From NCBI GenBank assembly GCA_036558905.1, contig DATBER010000199.1, forward strand, positions 31,751-95,750: a stretch of DNA of 64,000 nt. Reading direction: 5' to 3'. Every line of letters begins with the position of its first letter. The first letter of the stretch is position 1. Both the position numbers and the translations under genes were made by a program. The notes below the pieces were generated by a model that was not told the origin of the DNA, made no database searches, and saw only the letters and a list, made by a program, of their open reading frames with translations. Shown here one piece after another: positions 50,567 through 59,138 of this stretch. This DNA is from DASXRA01 sp036558905 (lineage in GTDB: Bacteria; Actinomycetota; Actinomycetes; Mycobacteriales; Jatrophihabitantaceae).

Positions 50567-51211
50567 CCGCAACTGCCGGCGGGCGCCGACGGCGGGGGCC
50601 AGCCGCCACAGCGCCGCTGCCGCGAGCAGATGCCACAGAGCGTGCCCTTGGACGAGACCGGCCGGGTGGTGCAGCGTCGTCCGATCCAGCAGCCGGCCCA
50701 GCGTCGCGCCGGCCGCGGCGCTCGCCAGCGCAGCGATCACGGTCGCCCGCAACTCGGGACGCTGCCGAACCCGCAGCAGGCTCAGCCCGACGGCGGCCGA
50801 GGCCAGCGCGGCCTGAACTGCCGTGGAAGCCGTCGGCCCGGCAGCGACAACCGGGAGCATTGCCAACGACGGGACTACCCACCAACGCGGGGACAGTTCG
50901 CGGCCGCTGAGGTCGGACACCGCGTCGGTGGCGACGAATACCAGGACGGCGGCCAGCGGAAGATCATGCGCATAGGCCTGCCAGGCCGGATGTGGACCGT
51001 GCTGCACGAACGATCCGACGCCGACGCCCGCCACCAGGAGTCCGAATGTCGTCTGTCGGCCGCGGATTCGTATCGGCCACCCGGTGCCGGTCCGTGAACG
51101 GGCGACCAGAATGCCGGCACCGGCAGCCACGAAGGCGAGGCTGGACACGGCGCTGGCCGGCTGACCGAGCAACCCCGCCCGGTACGACTCGCCGGCGACT
51201 GCCCAGCTCAC
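50513..51211 (-). CDS. Ceramidase-like (CREST) membrane protein
   Basis: The 232-aa protein has about seven membrane segments. SFVQHGPHPAWQAYAHDLP and GHALWHLLAAAALW hold the conserved Asp and His pairs of the ceramidase/CREST superfamily, which bind zinc within the membrane. The true reaction in bacteria is unknown, though hydrolysis of a lipid amide or ester is likely. The start is GTG 51211. Its 3' end overlaps the DUF6186 gene by 54 bases, tail to tail. Confidence 0.8.
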   Translation of the reverse strand: MSWAVAGESYRAGLLGQPASAVSSLAFVAAGAGILVARSRTGTGWPIRIRGRQTTFGLLVAGVGVGSFVQHGPHPAWQAYAHDLPLAAVLVFVATDAVSDLSGRELSPRWWVVPSLAMLPVVAAGPTASTAVQAALASAAVGLSLLRVRQRPELRATVIAALASAAAGATLGRLLDRTTLHHPAGLVQGHALWHLLAAAALWRLAPAVGARRQLRSTTPADEEVPANPHPQQ

Positions 51212-51321
51212 GCGTCCGAGTATGAACGAAGCCGCGGGCCAGGAGCCGTTCGCGCAGGCGTCGCACTGCGTTCCGGCCCGGCCACGACTGGGGCCCGGAC
51301 CGAATCGCAGGTCTGCCTCGA

Positions 51322-53679
51322 CTACTCCCGGGCGAGCATGGCTTCGGCCTCGCGTTCGAGGTCGACGTAAGGTTCGCCGCTCACGTCGATGGCAACCCGC
51401 TTGATGACACCGCCGCTGAACCGGTAGGGCGACTCGCCGGGATAGTCGTCGGTAACGGCGGCGCCGCTGTCGCGGCCGACGCAGAGGCCTTCGCCGGCCA
51501 GTTCGAACGGGCCGGGCTGGGTCTTGATGCGTCCCTCGCCGACCTTGTGGTCGCCGTGGTAGAGGGACAGGATGCCGGTCGCGACCCCGGGCTGATCTTC
51601 GCCGTCCTTGTCGAAGGACGCCGAGAAGATCAAGTTCTCGCCGGTCGGCACGTCCTCGGTGGCAACGACTTTCTGCTCGATGAGCCCGACGAAGCTGTTG
51701 ACGTAGTGTAGCCGGTTGTCCTTGATGTAGAGGGCGTGCCCGCCGAACCGGGCGCCGTGAGCGAACAGCACTCCTTGGGCGCCGGGTGCGGTGATGTCGA
51801 CCAGGGCGCCGATGCTGTAGGAGCGGTTGCGGATGTTCACTGCCTGCGTCTCAGGCACGTCGGCGACATCGGGGTAGTAGGTGTAGCGGTTGCGCGGGCT
51901 GGTCAGCTGCGGGCGTGGCGTCGTGAGGATCTCCAACGCAGATCGGTCGTCCAAGGGGAATGCGCCGTTCGCGCCGGCCTCGGCGAACCAGAGGTTGATC
52001 AGTTCTCGCAGCTTGTCCGGATGCTCGGCGGCGAGGTCGTGCAGCTCGGAGCGGTCCACGTCGGTGTGGTAGAGCTCCCAGCTGTCGTCGTTGAAATGGC
52101 TCCAGCCGCTGATCGTCGGGTGCGTGGTGACGGCCTTCCAGCCGTCGTGCCAGATGCCGCGCGATCCGAGCATCGAGTAGAACTGGGTCTTGCGGGCCGA
52201 TGCGGCGGACGGGTCGTCGAAGCTGTACCGCATGCTCAGCCCGTCGAACGGGACCTGGACGTATCCCTTGATCGTGTCCGGCGGCGCGACGGAGAGCAGG
52301 TCCAGGATCGTCGGGACGATGTCGATCGCGTGGTGGTACTGGTGGCGCAGTTCGCCGCCGTGTCCGAGCACTGAAGGCCACGAGACGATGCACGGGTCGG
52401 CAGTGCCGCCGTTGAACTCGTAGCGCTTCCACATCTTGAACGGCGTGTTGAACGCCATCGCCCAGCCGTTCGCGTAGTGGTTGTAGGTGTTCGGGCCGCC
52501 CAGCTCGTCGATCATCGCGAGGTTCTGCTGCAGGTCGTCCGGGACGCCGTTGAAGAACTTGTTCTCGTTGACCGAGCCGTCCGGACCGCCTTCCCCGCTG
52601 GCGCCGTTGTCCGACACGAGGATCACCAGCGTGTTGTCCCGCTGACCGGTCTCGTCCAGGTAGTCGAGCAACCGCCCGATGTGGTGATCGACGTGGGACA
52701 GGAAACCGGCGTACACCTCGGCCATCCGCCGGTACAGCCGTTTCTCGTCGTCGGACAGCGAGTCCCACGGCTTGGTGTAGTCGACGATCGGGAACGGCTG
52801 GCCGTCCGGGCCGGTTCGCGATTGGGGCGTGCCGATCGGATTCACCGGTGGCAGTTCGGTGTCGGCCGGGACGATTCCCATCTCCTTCTGCCGGGCGAGC
52901 GTCTGCTCGCGAATCGCCTCGTAGCCGTGGTCGAACTTCCCGGCGTAGCGGTCGATCCATTCCCGCGGAGCATGGTGTGGCGCGTGGCAGGCGCCCGGCG
53001 CGTAATACAGGAAGAATGGCTTGTCCGGCGCGACCGCCTTCGCGTCCTTGATGAACTCCAGTGCCTTGTCGGTGATGTCGTCGGTGAAGTGGTAGCCCTC
53101 CTCGGGCGAACTCGGCGGATCAATCGGGTGGTTGTCGTACACGAGGTCGGGGTACCACTGGTTGGTCTCGGCCCCGAGGAAGCCGTAGTAGCGCTCGAAT
53201 CCGCGCCCGGTGGGCCAGTTCCGGCGGGTCGCGGCGAGGTTCATCTCGTCGGTCGGGCACAGGTGCCACTTGCCCACCATGTACGTGTTCCAGCCGCGCT
53301 CACCGAGTATCTCGCCGAGCATTCCGTTCTGCGGCGGGATGGTGCCGCTGGCGTTCGGGAACCCGATCGCGGCCTCGGTGATACAGGCCATGGAGTTGCG
53401 GGTGTGGTTGCGCCCGGTGAGCAGACACGAACGGGTGGGCGAGCACAACGCGGTCGTGTGCCACTGCGTGAATCGGACGCCCTGCCCGGCGAGCCGGTCG
53501 ATGTTGGGCGTCTCGATCGGGCCGCCGTAGCAACTCATCGCCGAGTACCCGACGTCGTCGAGCACGATGTAGACCACGCTCGGCGCACCGTCCGGCGCCT
53601 TCGGCGGTTCGAACGGCCCCCAATCGGGCGTCGAATCGCGAATGTCGAGGTTGATCGTGCCCTTGAACGGTTCGCTCAT
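51322..53679 (-). CDS. Arylsulfatase (sulfatase family)
   Basis: The 785-aa protein has the formylglycine motif CSPTRSCLLTGR with Cys79, metal-binding DD at 41-42 in YIVLDDVGYS, GKWHL and the later NDGxSGEGG-like stretch DNGASGEGGPDGS. It hydrolyses sulfate esters and needs a formylglycine-generating enzyme, which is not in the window. There is no signal peptide, so it is cytoplasmic or exported by other means. ATG 53679 is the first ATG of the conserved start. The length and C-terminal beta domain match the atsA-type enzymes of about 780 aa in actinobacteria. Confidence 0.93.
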   Translation of the reverse strand: MSEPFKGTINLDIRDSTPDWGPFEPPKAPDGAPSVVYIVLDDVGYSAMSCYGGPIETPNIDRLAGQGVRFTQWHTTALCSPTRSCLLTGRNHTRNSMACITEAAIGFPNASGTIPPQNGMLGEILGERGWNTYMVGKWHLCPTDEMNLAATRRNWPTGRGFERYYGFLGAETNQWYPDLVYDNHPIDPPSSPEEGYHFTDDITDKALEFIKDAKAVAPDKPFFLYYAPGACHAPHHAPREWIDRYAGKFDHGYEAIREQTLARQKEMGIVPADTELPPVNPIGTPQSRTGPDGQPFPIVDYTKPWDSLSDDEKRLYRRMAEVYAGFLSHVDHHIGRLLDYLDETGQRDNTLVILVSDNGASGEGGPDGSVNENKFFNGVPDDLQQNLAMIDELGGPNTYNHYANGWAMAFNTPFKMWKRYEFNGGTADPCIVSWPSVLGHGGELRHQYHHAIDIVPTILDLLSVAPPDTIKGYVQVPFDGLSMRYSFDDPSAASARKTQFYSMLGSRGIWHDGWKAVTTHPTISGWSHFNDDSWELYHTDVDRSELHDLAAEHPDKLRELINLWFAEAGANGAFPLDDRSALEILTTPRPQLTSPRNRYTYYPDVADVPETQAVNIRNRSYSIGALVDITAPGAQGVLFAHGARFGGHALYIKDNRLHYVNSFVGLIEQKVVATEDVPTGENLIFSASFDKDGEDQPGVATGILSLYHGDHKVGEGRIKTQPGPFELAGEGLCVGRDSGAAVTDDYPGESPYRFSGGVIKRVAIDVSGEPYVDLEREAEAMLARE

Positions 53680-53816
53680 CACTCGCCCGCCCCCTCGAGG
53701 TGATCAGACGGCGACCGGCCACCGACGGCAACGGCCGCGACGTCAGTTCGGCCATCGTTGCGGCGCGCGCCGACGGCAGCATCACCCGGCGTGGATGAAC
53801 GCCCTCGCCGGGCCGG

Positions 53817-54617
53817 CTAGCGTGGCCCTCCGGGTTCGGCTGAGGGTTTGGCGGATTCGGGCGCTTCGGGAGTGGGCGCGCCGGCGGCGAGATCTCGCAG
53901 CCGGTTCCACCGTGCCTCGTAGCGGGCGTCGAAGCGGGCCTCGGCCCGGCGGCTGGTGCGCGGACGGCGGGCGTAGCAACGCCGTGCCCACCACGAGTTC
54001 GGCTTGGCCAGCCGGACCGCACCGGCCGCGGCGATCGGCCACAGCACGATACCGATCACGCCGGTCACAACCTTTCCCTTGAGCAGGCACAGCACCGACA
54101 AGCCGAGGGTCACTGCCAGAGCACCTACCGACCCCCACCACGTGCCAGTGCCGACCCGTCCGGAAACAAAATCGGCGCCGCCGATGAGTGCGCCCGTCAC
54201 AACGAGCACGCAGAACACCGCGTCCACCGACTGGCGGCCCTCGCTGCTCCAATACACATCACGCAGATGCAGCCACAGGGCGAACTCGTCCAGCGTCAGC
54301 CCGACCCCGACACCGAACACCACGCCGGCTACGTTGAGCGCAGTACCTTCGGGCGTCGCCGCGAGCAACGCTGTCCCGGTACCGATCATGATCAGGATCC
54401 CGAACACCTGATGGTGCACGTGGACCCCTCCGAGGTGAACGTTGCCCAGCCCCGAACCGGCGCCGGCGCGGATCCGCCGGGTGACGATCCGCGTGATCAC
54501 GAACGTGACCAGCACCGCCACGAACATCCACATCATCGGCCGCAGCACCGACTCGTTGCTGCCGACCGCGACCTGGACCTTCGGAGCGCTCAGCTCCAAG
54601 AATTCGCCAGAATGCAC
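53817..54617 (-). CDS. Conserved actinobacterial membrane protein
   Basis: The 266-aa protein has six or so membrane segments. The signature GGVHVHHQVFGILIMI and LTLDEFALWLHLRDVYW place His, Asp and Glu in or near the membrane, as in metal-dependent membrane enzymes. The C-terminus is a basic cytoplasmic tail rich in Arg (RRAEARFDARYEARWNRL). I recognise the pattern as a conserved actinobacterial family but know no function. ATG 54617 has no strong ribosome site. Confidence 0.8.
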   Translation of the reverse strand: MHSGEFLELSAPKVQVAVGSNESVLRPMMWMFVAVLVTFVITRIVTRRIRAGAGSGLGNVHLGGVHVHHQVFGILIMIGTGTALLAATPEGTALNVAGVVFGVGVGLTLDEFALWLHLRDVYWSSEGRQSVDAVFCVLVVTGALIGGADFVSGRVGTGTWWGSVGALAVTLGLSVLCLLKGKVVTGVIGIVLWPIAAAGAVRLAKPNSWWARRCYARRPRTSRRAEARFDARYEARWNRLRDLAAGAPTPEAPESAKPSAEPGGPR

Positions 54618-55031
54618 AACGCCCCCCTTATCGGCATCGGGCTCGCCGGGCGACGCGGTGACCGGCGACGCCGAGCTTCACGCGAGCATCGCCCCTGAAC
54701 GGATTAGACACCACGCATTCGAGAATGTGCCCGTGCAACCGGCAACACCGCCGGAGCGTCACTATGTTTCGCCGGGGCGCGACAAGCAGATGTGCCGTCG
54801 CGTCACGGATCGCTGGCATTGATGCCATATATTCGCTTTGCCTCGTCGTCGGTCGGCTCGTACACGATCAGCGAGAACTCGGACGGGACAGTTGTCGTCG
54901 CTCGGAGCAGCAACGAGTGGGAGCACCGCGGCGCCGCGTCGGCGCAATCATCGGAAGCCTCCGGGGCCGGGAGGCGCAGCCGTCGGCGGCGCGATAGGCG
55001 GTCTGGTCGGCGCAGCGGTGCTGCGTGAGCG
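54618..55031. other. Gap with weak coding signals
   Basis: No gene is secure in these 414 bases. On the minus strand, codons ending at 54803 read VPSEFSLIVYEPTDDEAKRI and then a short end, which looks protein-like but lacks a start. On the plus strand, a glycine-zipper-like AAVGGAIGGLVGAAVLRERQ ends near 55040 in a frame with a poor N-terminal part. These may be decayed genes. Confidence 0.35.
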
Positions 55032-55436
55032 TCAGCGTCCGCGAAGTGCCTGGTGGGCGCCGTAGGCCTCCAGAACGCACTGGATCGACCGCAGGTCGTC
55101 CGAGAACGAGGCCGATCGCCACTTGAGCTTTCGACCATCGCGGTAGTGCAGGTCGATCCACACATCGAGGGTCACCGACATGCTGTCGGAGAAGCTCCTC
55201 CCCTGTACGCGCAACGCGATCTGGGCCAGCTCGGAGAAGCTGACGACCGTCAGCGGCTTACGCTCGCTCACGTACTCGATCACCCCGTCCGGCGTGATCA
55301 CCAGCAGCGGATCCGGATCATGCGACGACCCGCGCACCAAGCCGGAGAGCTTTCCTCGCCGCTTGGTGAACACCCGCCAGTTGACCGGCACCGGGCCGCT
55401 GCGGGCCTGCGCCAAGAACGCTCGCGGATCAGTCAT
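55032..55436 (-). CDS. Hypothetical protein
   Basis: The 134-aa protein starts at ATG 55436 after GGGTGGGG. It has no membrane segment. Alternating strands (VPVNWRVFTKRR, LLVITPDGVIEYVSE, MSVTLDVWIDLHYRDGRKLKW) suggest a PH-like or beta-barrel fold similar to small actinobacterial proteins of unknown role. No catalytic motif is visible. It is followed by nothing in the same direction, and upstream lies the 3' end of the acetate kinase gene. Confidence 0.75.
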   Translation of the reverse strand: MTDPRAFLAQARSGPVPVNWRVFTKRRGKLSGLVRGSSHDPDPLLVITPDGVIEYVSERKPLTVVSFSELAQIALRVQGRSFSDSMSVTLDVWIDLHYRDGRKLKWRSASFSDDLRSIQCVLEAYGAHQALRGR

Positions 55437-55580
55437 CACCCCACCCCCGTGGTCGACCCGGGCAGGCCGGACAAGCGGCGTCCCGCTGGGCGAGCCCGAG
55501 CAGGTCCAGCATCCCAGTGAAGGCCCGCTATGCGTCGGGGGCCGGCGGAAGTAACTCACCGCCGCGCGTCGGCGGGCCGG

Positions 55581-56648
55581 TCAAGCCGTCGGGTCGACGG
55601 TTCGAACCTCGTGCGCGATCTGGACGTCCTCGCGGGCGGCGATCACCAGGGTGCGGACTCGCGCGTCGCGTGCTGAGACGTCGGAATCGGGCTGGGCGTC
55701 GTGGTTGGCCGCCGGGTCGACGGCCACGCCCAGGTGGCTCAGCCGGACGGCCGCCCGGCGGCGGACCGTCGGTGCGTGTTCGCCGACGCCGCCGGTGAAG
55801 ACCAGCGCGTCCAGCCCTCCGGTGGCGGCAACCATCGCGCCGATGTTCGTCACCAACCGGTGGACGTAGACGTCGAGGGCCGCCTGCGCGTCGGGATCGC
55901 CGGACTCTGCCCGAGCTTCGACCTCGCGCATGTCGGCCGTACCGGCGAGGGCCAGCAGGCCGGATCGCTTCTCCAGCGCCTCGGCGACCTCGTGCGGGCT
56001 GAGCCGCTCGTGCTCCTCCAGCCAGAGCACCAGTCCGGGATCGACGCTGCCGGAGCGAGTGGCCATGACGAGGCCTTCGAGCGGGGTGAATCCCATGGTC
56101 GTGTCGACACTTCGCCCGTCGACGACGGCGCACAGCGACGCGCCCGCGCCGAGGTGGCAGGTGACGATCCGGCGAGCACCCGTCAGCTCGGCGGCCCGGC
56201 CGGAGCAATAGGCGTGGGACAGGCCATGGAAGCCGTAGCGGCGCACGCCGTAGCGCCGGCGCCACTCCCCCGGCACGGCGTACGTGGCCGCCGCGGGCGG
56301 GATGGTCGTGTGGAATGCCGTGTCGAAGCACGCCACCGGGGGGACGTCGGTCAGGACCTGGCCGACCGCGTCGAGCGCGGCCAGCGACTTCGGCTGATGC
56401 AGCGGCGCGAGGTCGACCAGTTCCTCCAGGCGCCGCCGGACGTCAGCATCGACCATCACCGGACCGGAGAAGTCGGTGCCGCCGTGGACGATGCGGTGAC
56501 CGACCGCGTCCGGGCGCGGCCAGCCGCTCAACGCCTCGGCGATCGAGCCGTCCGGCGCCAGGTCGGCCGACTCGAGCATCCCGTCGTCCGCATCGAGCAG
56601 ACGCAGCTTGAGGCTGGACGACCCGGCGTTGACGACCAGGACGGTCAT
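55581..56648 (-). CDS. ackA: Acetate kinase
   Basis: The 355-aa protein has the family motifs VVNAGSSSLKLRLL, GHRIVHGG, CFDTAFHTTIP, RRYGFHGLSH and CHLGAGASLCAV. It makes ATP and acetate from acetyl phosphate and ADP. It is shorter than the usual 395-405 aa, mostly in the N-terminal and C-terminal thirds, but all catalytic stretches are present. Its start overlaps the phosphoketolase stop (ATGA). No phosphate acetyltransferase is near, so acetyl phosphate from the phosphoketolase is the likely substrate. Confidence 0.94.
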   Translation of the reverse strand: MTVLVVNAGSSSLKLRLLDADDGMLESADLAPDGSIAEALSGWPRPDAVGHRIVHGGTDFSGPVMVDADVRRRLEELVDLAPLHQPKSLAALDAVGQVLTDVPPVACFDTAFHTTIPPAAATYAVPGEWRRRYGVRRYGFHGLSHAYCSGRAAELTGARRIVTCHLGAGASLCAVVDGRSVDTTMGFTPLEGLVMATRSGSVDPGLVLWLEEHERLSPHEVAEALEKRSGLLALAGTADMREVEARAESGDPDAQAALDVYVHRLVTNIGAMVAATGGLDALVFTGGVGEHAPTVRRRAAVRLSHLGVAVDPAANHDAQPDSDVSARDARVRTLVIAAREDVQIAHEVRTVDPTA

Positions 56649-59002
56649 GCGTGCCCTGGCCAGACCCAGCCGGCGATTGCGGGGTCGTCCTCGCCGTACT
56701 CACGCGTATAGCCGCGGGCGGCCAGGCGGGCGTCGGACATGTGCTGCCGCAGGACGGCGGCCCGGCTGCCGAGCGACGGAACCCGGTCGATGACGTCCAT
56801 GACGAGGTGGAAGCGGTCCAGGTCGTTGAGCATCACCATGTCGAACGGCGTCGTGGTCGTGCCCTCTTCCCGGTAGCCGCGGACGTGGATGTTGTGGTGG
56901 TTGGCCCGGGTGTAGGTCAGCCGATGGATCAGCCACGGATACCCGTGGTAGGCGAAGATCACCGGCTTGTCGGCGGTGAACAGCGCGTCGAAGTCGCGAT
57001 CGGACAGCCCGTGCGGGTGCTCCTTCTCCGGTTGCAACCGCATCATGTCGACGACGTTGATAACCCGCACCTTCAGATCCGGGATGTGCTCGCGCAGCAG
57101 CGCGGCGGCCGCCAGCGTCTCGAGCGTCGGGATGTCGCCGGCGCAGGCCAGCACCACGTCGGGTTCGCCGTCGGTGTTGCCGGCCCAGTCCCAGATGCCC
57201 AGCCCGCGCGTGCAATGGGCGATCGCCTCGTCCATCGTCAGGTACGTCAGCGCCGGTTGCTTGCCGGCGACGATCACGTTGACGTAGTGGCGGCTGCGCA
57301 GGCAGTGGTCGGCGACCGAGAGCAACGTGTTCGTGTCCGGGGGCAGGTACACGCGGACGATCTCGGCCTTCTTGTTCATCACGTGGTCGATGAACCCGGG
57401 GTCCTGGTGGCTGAACCCGTTGTGGTCCTGGCGCCAGACGTGCGAGGACAGCAGGTAGTTCAGCGACGCGATCGGCCGCCGCCACGGGATGCCGCGGGTG
57501 GTCTTGAGCCACTTGGCGTGCTGGTTGAACATCGAGTCGACGATGTGGATGAACGCCTCGTAGCAGTTGAACAGCCCGTGCCGGCCGGTGAGCAGGTACC
57601 CCTCCAGCCAGCCCTGACACAGGTGCTCGGACAGCACCTCCATCACCCGCCCGTCCGGCGCCAGGTGATCGTCGCCCGGCACGGTGTCGGCCACCCAGGC
57701 GCGGTCGGTCGCCTCGAAGACGGCCGACAGCCGGTTGGACGCCGTCTCGTCGGGGCCCATGAGACGGAACCGGTCCGGGTTGCGGGCGATGACGTCACGC
57801 AGGAACGCGCCGAGCGCCCGGGTGGCCTCGCTGGTCTCGACCGCCGGGCTGCTGACCGCGACGGCGTAGTCGCGGAAGTCGGGCAGGTCCAGGTCGCGCA
57901 GCAACAGCCCGCCGTTGGCGTGCGGATTGGCGCTCATGCGACGGTCGCCCTTCGGCGCCAGGGCGCGCAGCTCGGCCCGTACGGCGCCGTCCTCGCCGAA
58001 CAGCTCGTCGGGCCGGTAGCTGCGCATCCACTCCTCGAGCTGCTTGCGGTGCTGGGAGTTCGTGCGCGTCTCGGCCAGCGGCACCTGGTGCGGGCGGAAC
58101 GTGCCCTCCACCTGCACGCCGTCGACCTCGCGCGGCCCGGTCCAGCCCTTCGGCGTGCGCAGCACGATCATCGGCCAGGTCGGCCGTCCGAAGGGCCCGG
58201 AGCGCGCCGTGGTCTGGATGGCGGCGATGTCGTCCAGGCAGGCATCCAGCGTGGCGGCCAGCTGCTGGTGCACGTCGGCCGGGTCGTCGCCGGACACGAA
58301 TCGTGGCGCATAGCCGTACCCGCGCATGAGCGCATCGAGTTCGCCGTCCGGGATGCGGGCCAGCACGGTCGGGTTCGCGATCTTGTACCCGTTCAGGTGC
58401 AAGACCGGCAGCACCGCGCCGTCGCGAGCCGGGTCGAGGAACTTGTTCGAGTGCCAGCTGGCCGCGAGCGGTCCGGTCTCGGCCTCACCGTCGCCCACGA
58501 CGCACAGCACGAGCAGATCGGGGTTGTCGAACGCCGCGCCGAAAGCGTGCACCAGCGCGTAGCCCAGCTCGCCACCCTCATGGATCGAGCCGGGCGTCTC
58601 CGGCGCGACGTGGCTCGGGATGCCGCCCGGGAACGAGAACTGCCGGAACAGCGCGCGCAGGCCGTCCTCGTCCGGGCCGACGTGGGAGTACACCTCGCTG
58701 TACGTGCCGTCGAGGTAGGCATTGGCCACCAGGCCCGGGCCGCCGTGCCCCGGTCCGGTCACGAAGATCGCGTCGACATCGCGCTCACGGATCACCCGGT
58801 TCATGTGCGCGTACAGCAGGTTCAGACCCGGGGTCGTGCCCCAGTGCCCGAGCAGCCGTGGCTTCACGTGCTCCGGGCGCAGCCGTTCGCGGAGCAGCGG
58901 ATTGTCGAGCAGGTAGATCTGTCCGACCGACAGGTAGTTCGCCGCGCGCCAGTAGGCATCGATTCGGGTCAGCTCATCGCTCGACAGGGGAAGTTCGGGC
59001 AT
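56645..59002 (-). CDS. xfp: Xylulose-5-phosphate/fructose-6-phosphate phosphoketolase
   Basis: The 785-aa protein matches the family length and motifs: RLLGHWGTTPGLNLLYAH, FVTGPGHGGPGLVANAYLDG, the TPP-binding VVGDGEAETGPLAASWHSNK, and HVWRQDHNGFSHQDPGFIDH. It splits xylulose 5-phosphate or fructose 6-phosphate with phosphate to acetyl phosphate and an aldose phosphate. ATG 59002 follows AAGGAG. With ackA it gives one ATP per acetyl phosphate without oxidation, a bypass also used by anaerobic actinobacteria. Confidence 0.95.
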   Translation of the reverse strand: MPELPLSSDELTRIDAYWRAANYLSVGQIYLLDNPLLRERLRPEHVKPRLLGHWGTTPGLNLLYAHMNRVIRERDVDAIFVTGPGHGGPGLVANAYLDGTYSEVYSHVGPDEDGLRALFRQFSFPGGIPSHVAPETPGSIHEGGELGYALVHAFGAAFDNPDLLVLCVVGDGEAETGPLAASWHSNKFLDPARDGAVLPVLHLNGYKIANPTVLARIPDGELDALMRGYGYAPRFVSGDDPADVHQQLAATLDACLDDIAAIQTTARSGPFGRPTWPMIVLRTPKGWTGPREVDGVQVEGTFRPHQVPLAETRTNSQHRKQLEEWMRSYRPDELFGEDGAVRAELRALAPKGDRRMSANPHANGGLLLRDLDLPDFRDYAVAVSSPAVETSEATRALGAFLRDVIARNPDRFRLMGPDETASNRLSAVFEATDRAWVADTVPGDDHLAPDGRVMEVLSEHLCQGWLEGYLLTGRHGLFNCYEAFIHIVDSMFNQHAKWLKTTRGIPWRRPIASLNYLLSSHVWRQDHNGFSHQDPGFIDHVMNKKAEIVRVYLPPDTNTLLSVADHCLRSRHYVNVIVAGKQPALTYLTMDEAIAHCTRGLGIWDWAGNTDGEPDVVLACAGDIPTLETLAAAALLREHIPDLKVRVINVVDMMRLQPEKEHPHGLSDRDFDALFTADKPVIFAYHGYPWLIHRLTYTRANHHNIHVRGYREEGTTTTPFDMVMLNDLDRFHLVMDVIDRVPSLGSRAAVLRQHMSDARLAARGYTREYGEDDPAIAGWVWPGHA

Positions 59003-59090
59003 CGCATCTCCTTCGCGGAGGAACATCCAGGCGGCCCCTCAATGCGATCACGCCGCCTCGCTCAGCTCAAGCAAACAGATGACGACTCGC

Positions 59091-59120
59091 GTGCGAGAGG
59101 CACAGCTTTGCTGTACGCAC
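59091..59120 (-). terminator. Possible terminator between aminotransferase and xfp
   Basis: GTGCG (59091-59095) pairs with CGCAC (59116-59120), and inside it ACAGC pairs with GCTGT around TTT. The interrupted hairpin lies 19 bases past the aminotransferase stop in its direction of transcription. It suggests that xfp has its own promoter. Confidence 0.35.
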
Positions 59121-59138
59121 CGGCCGGCATCCGGATTC

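Noticed and set aside
55600..55612. GGTTCGAACC, as in a tRNA T-arm
   Set aside because: It lies in the 3' end of the acetate kinase gene, and no acceptor, D or anticodon stems can be formed around it.
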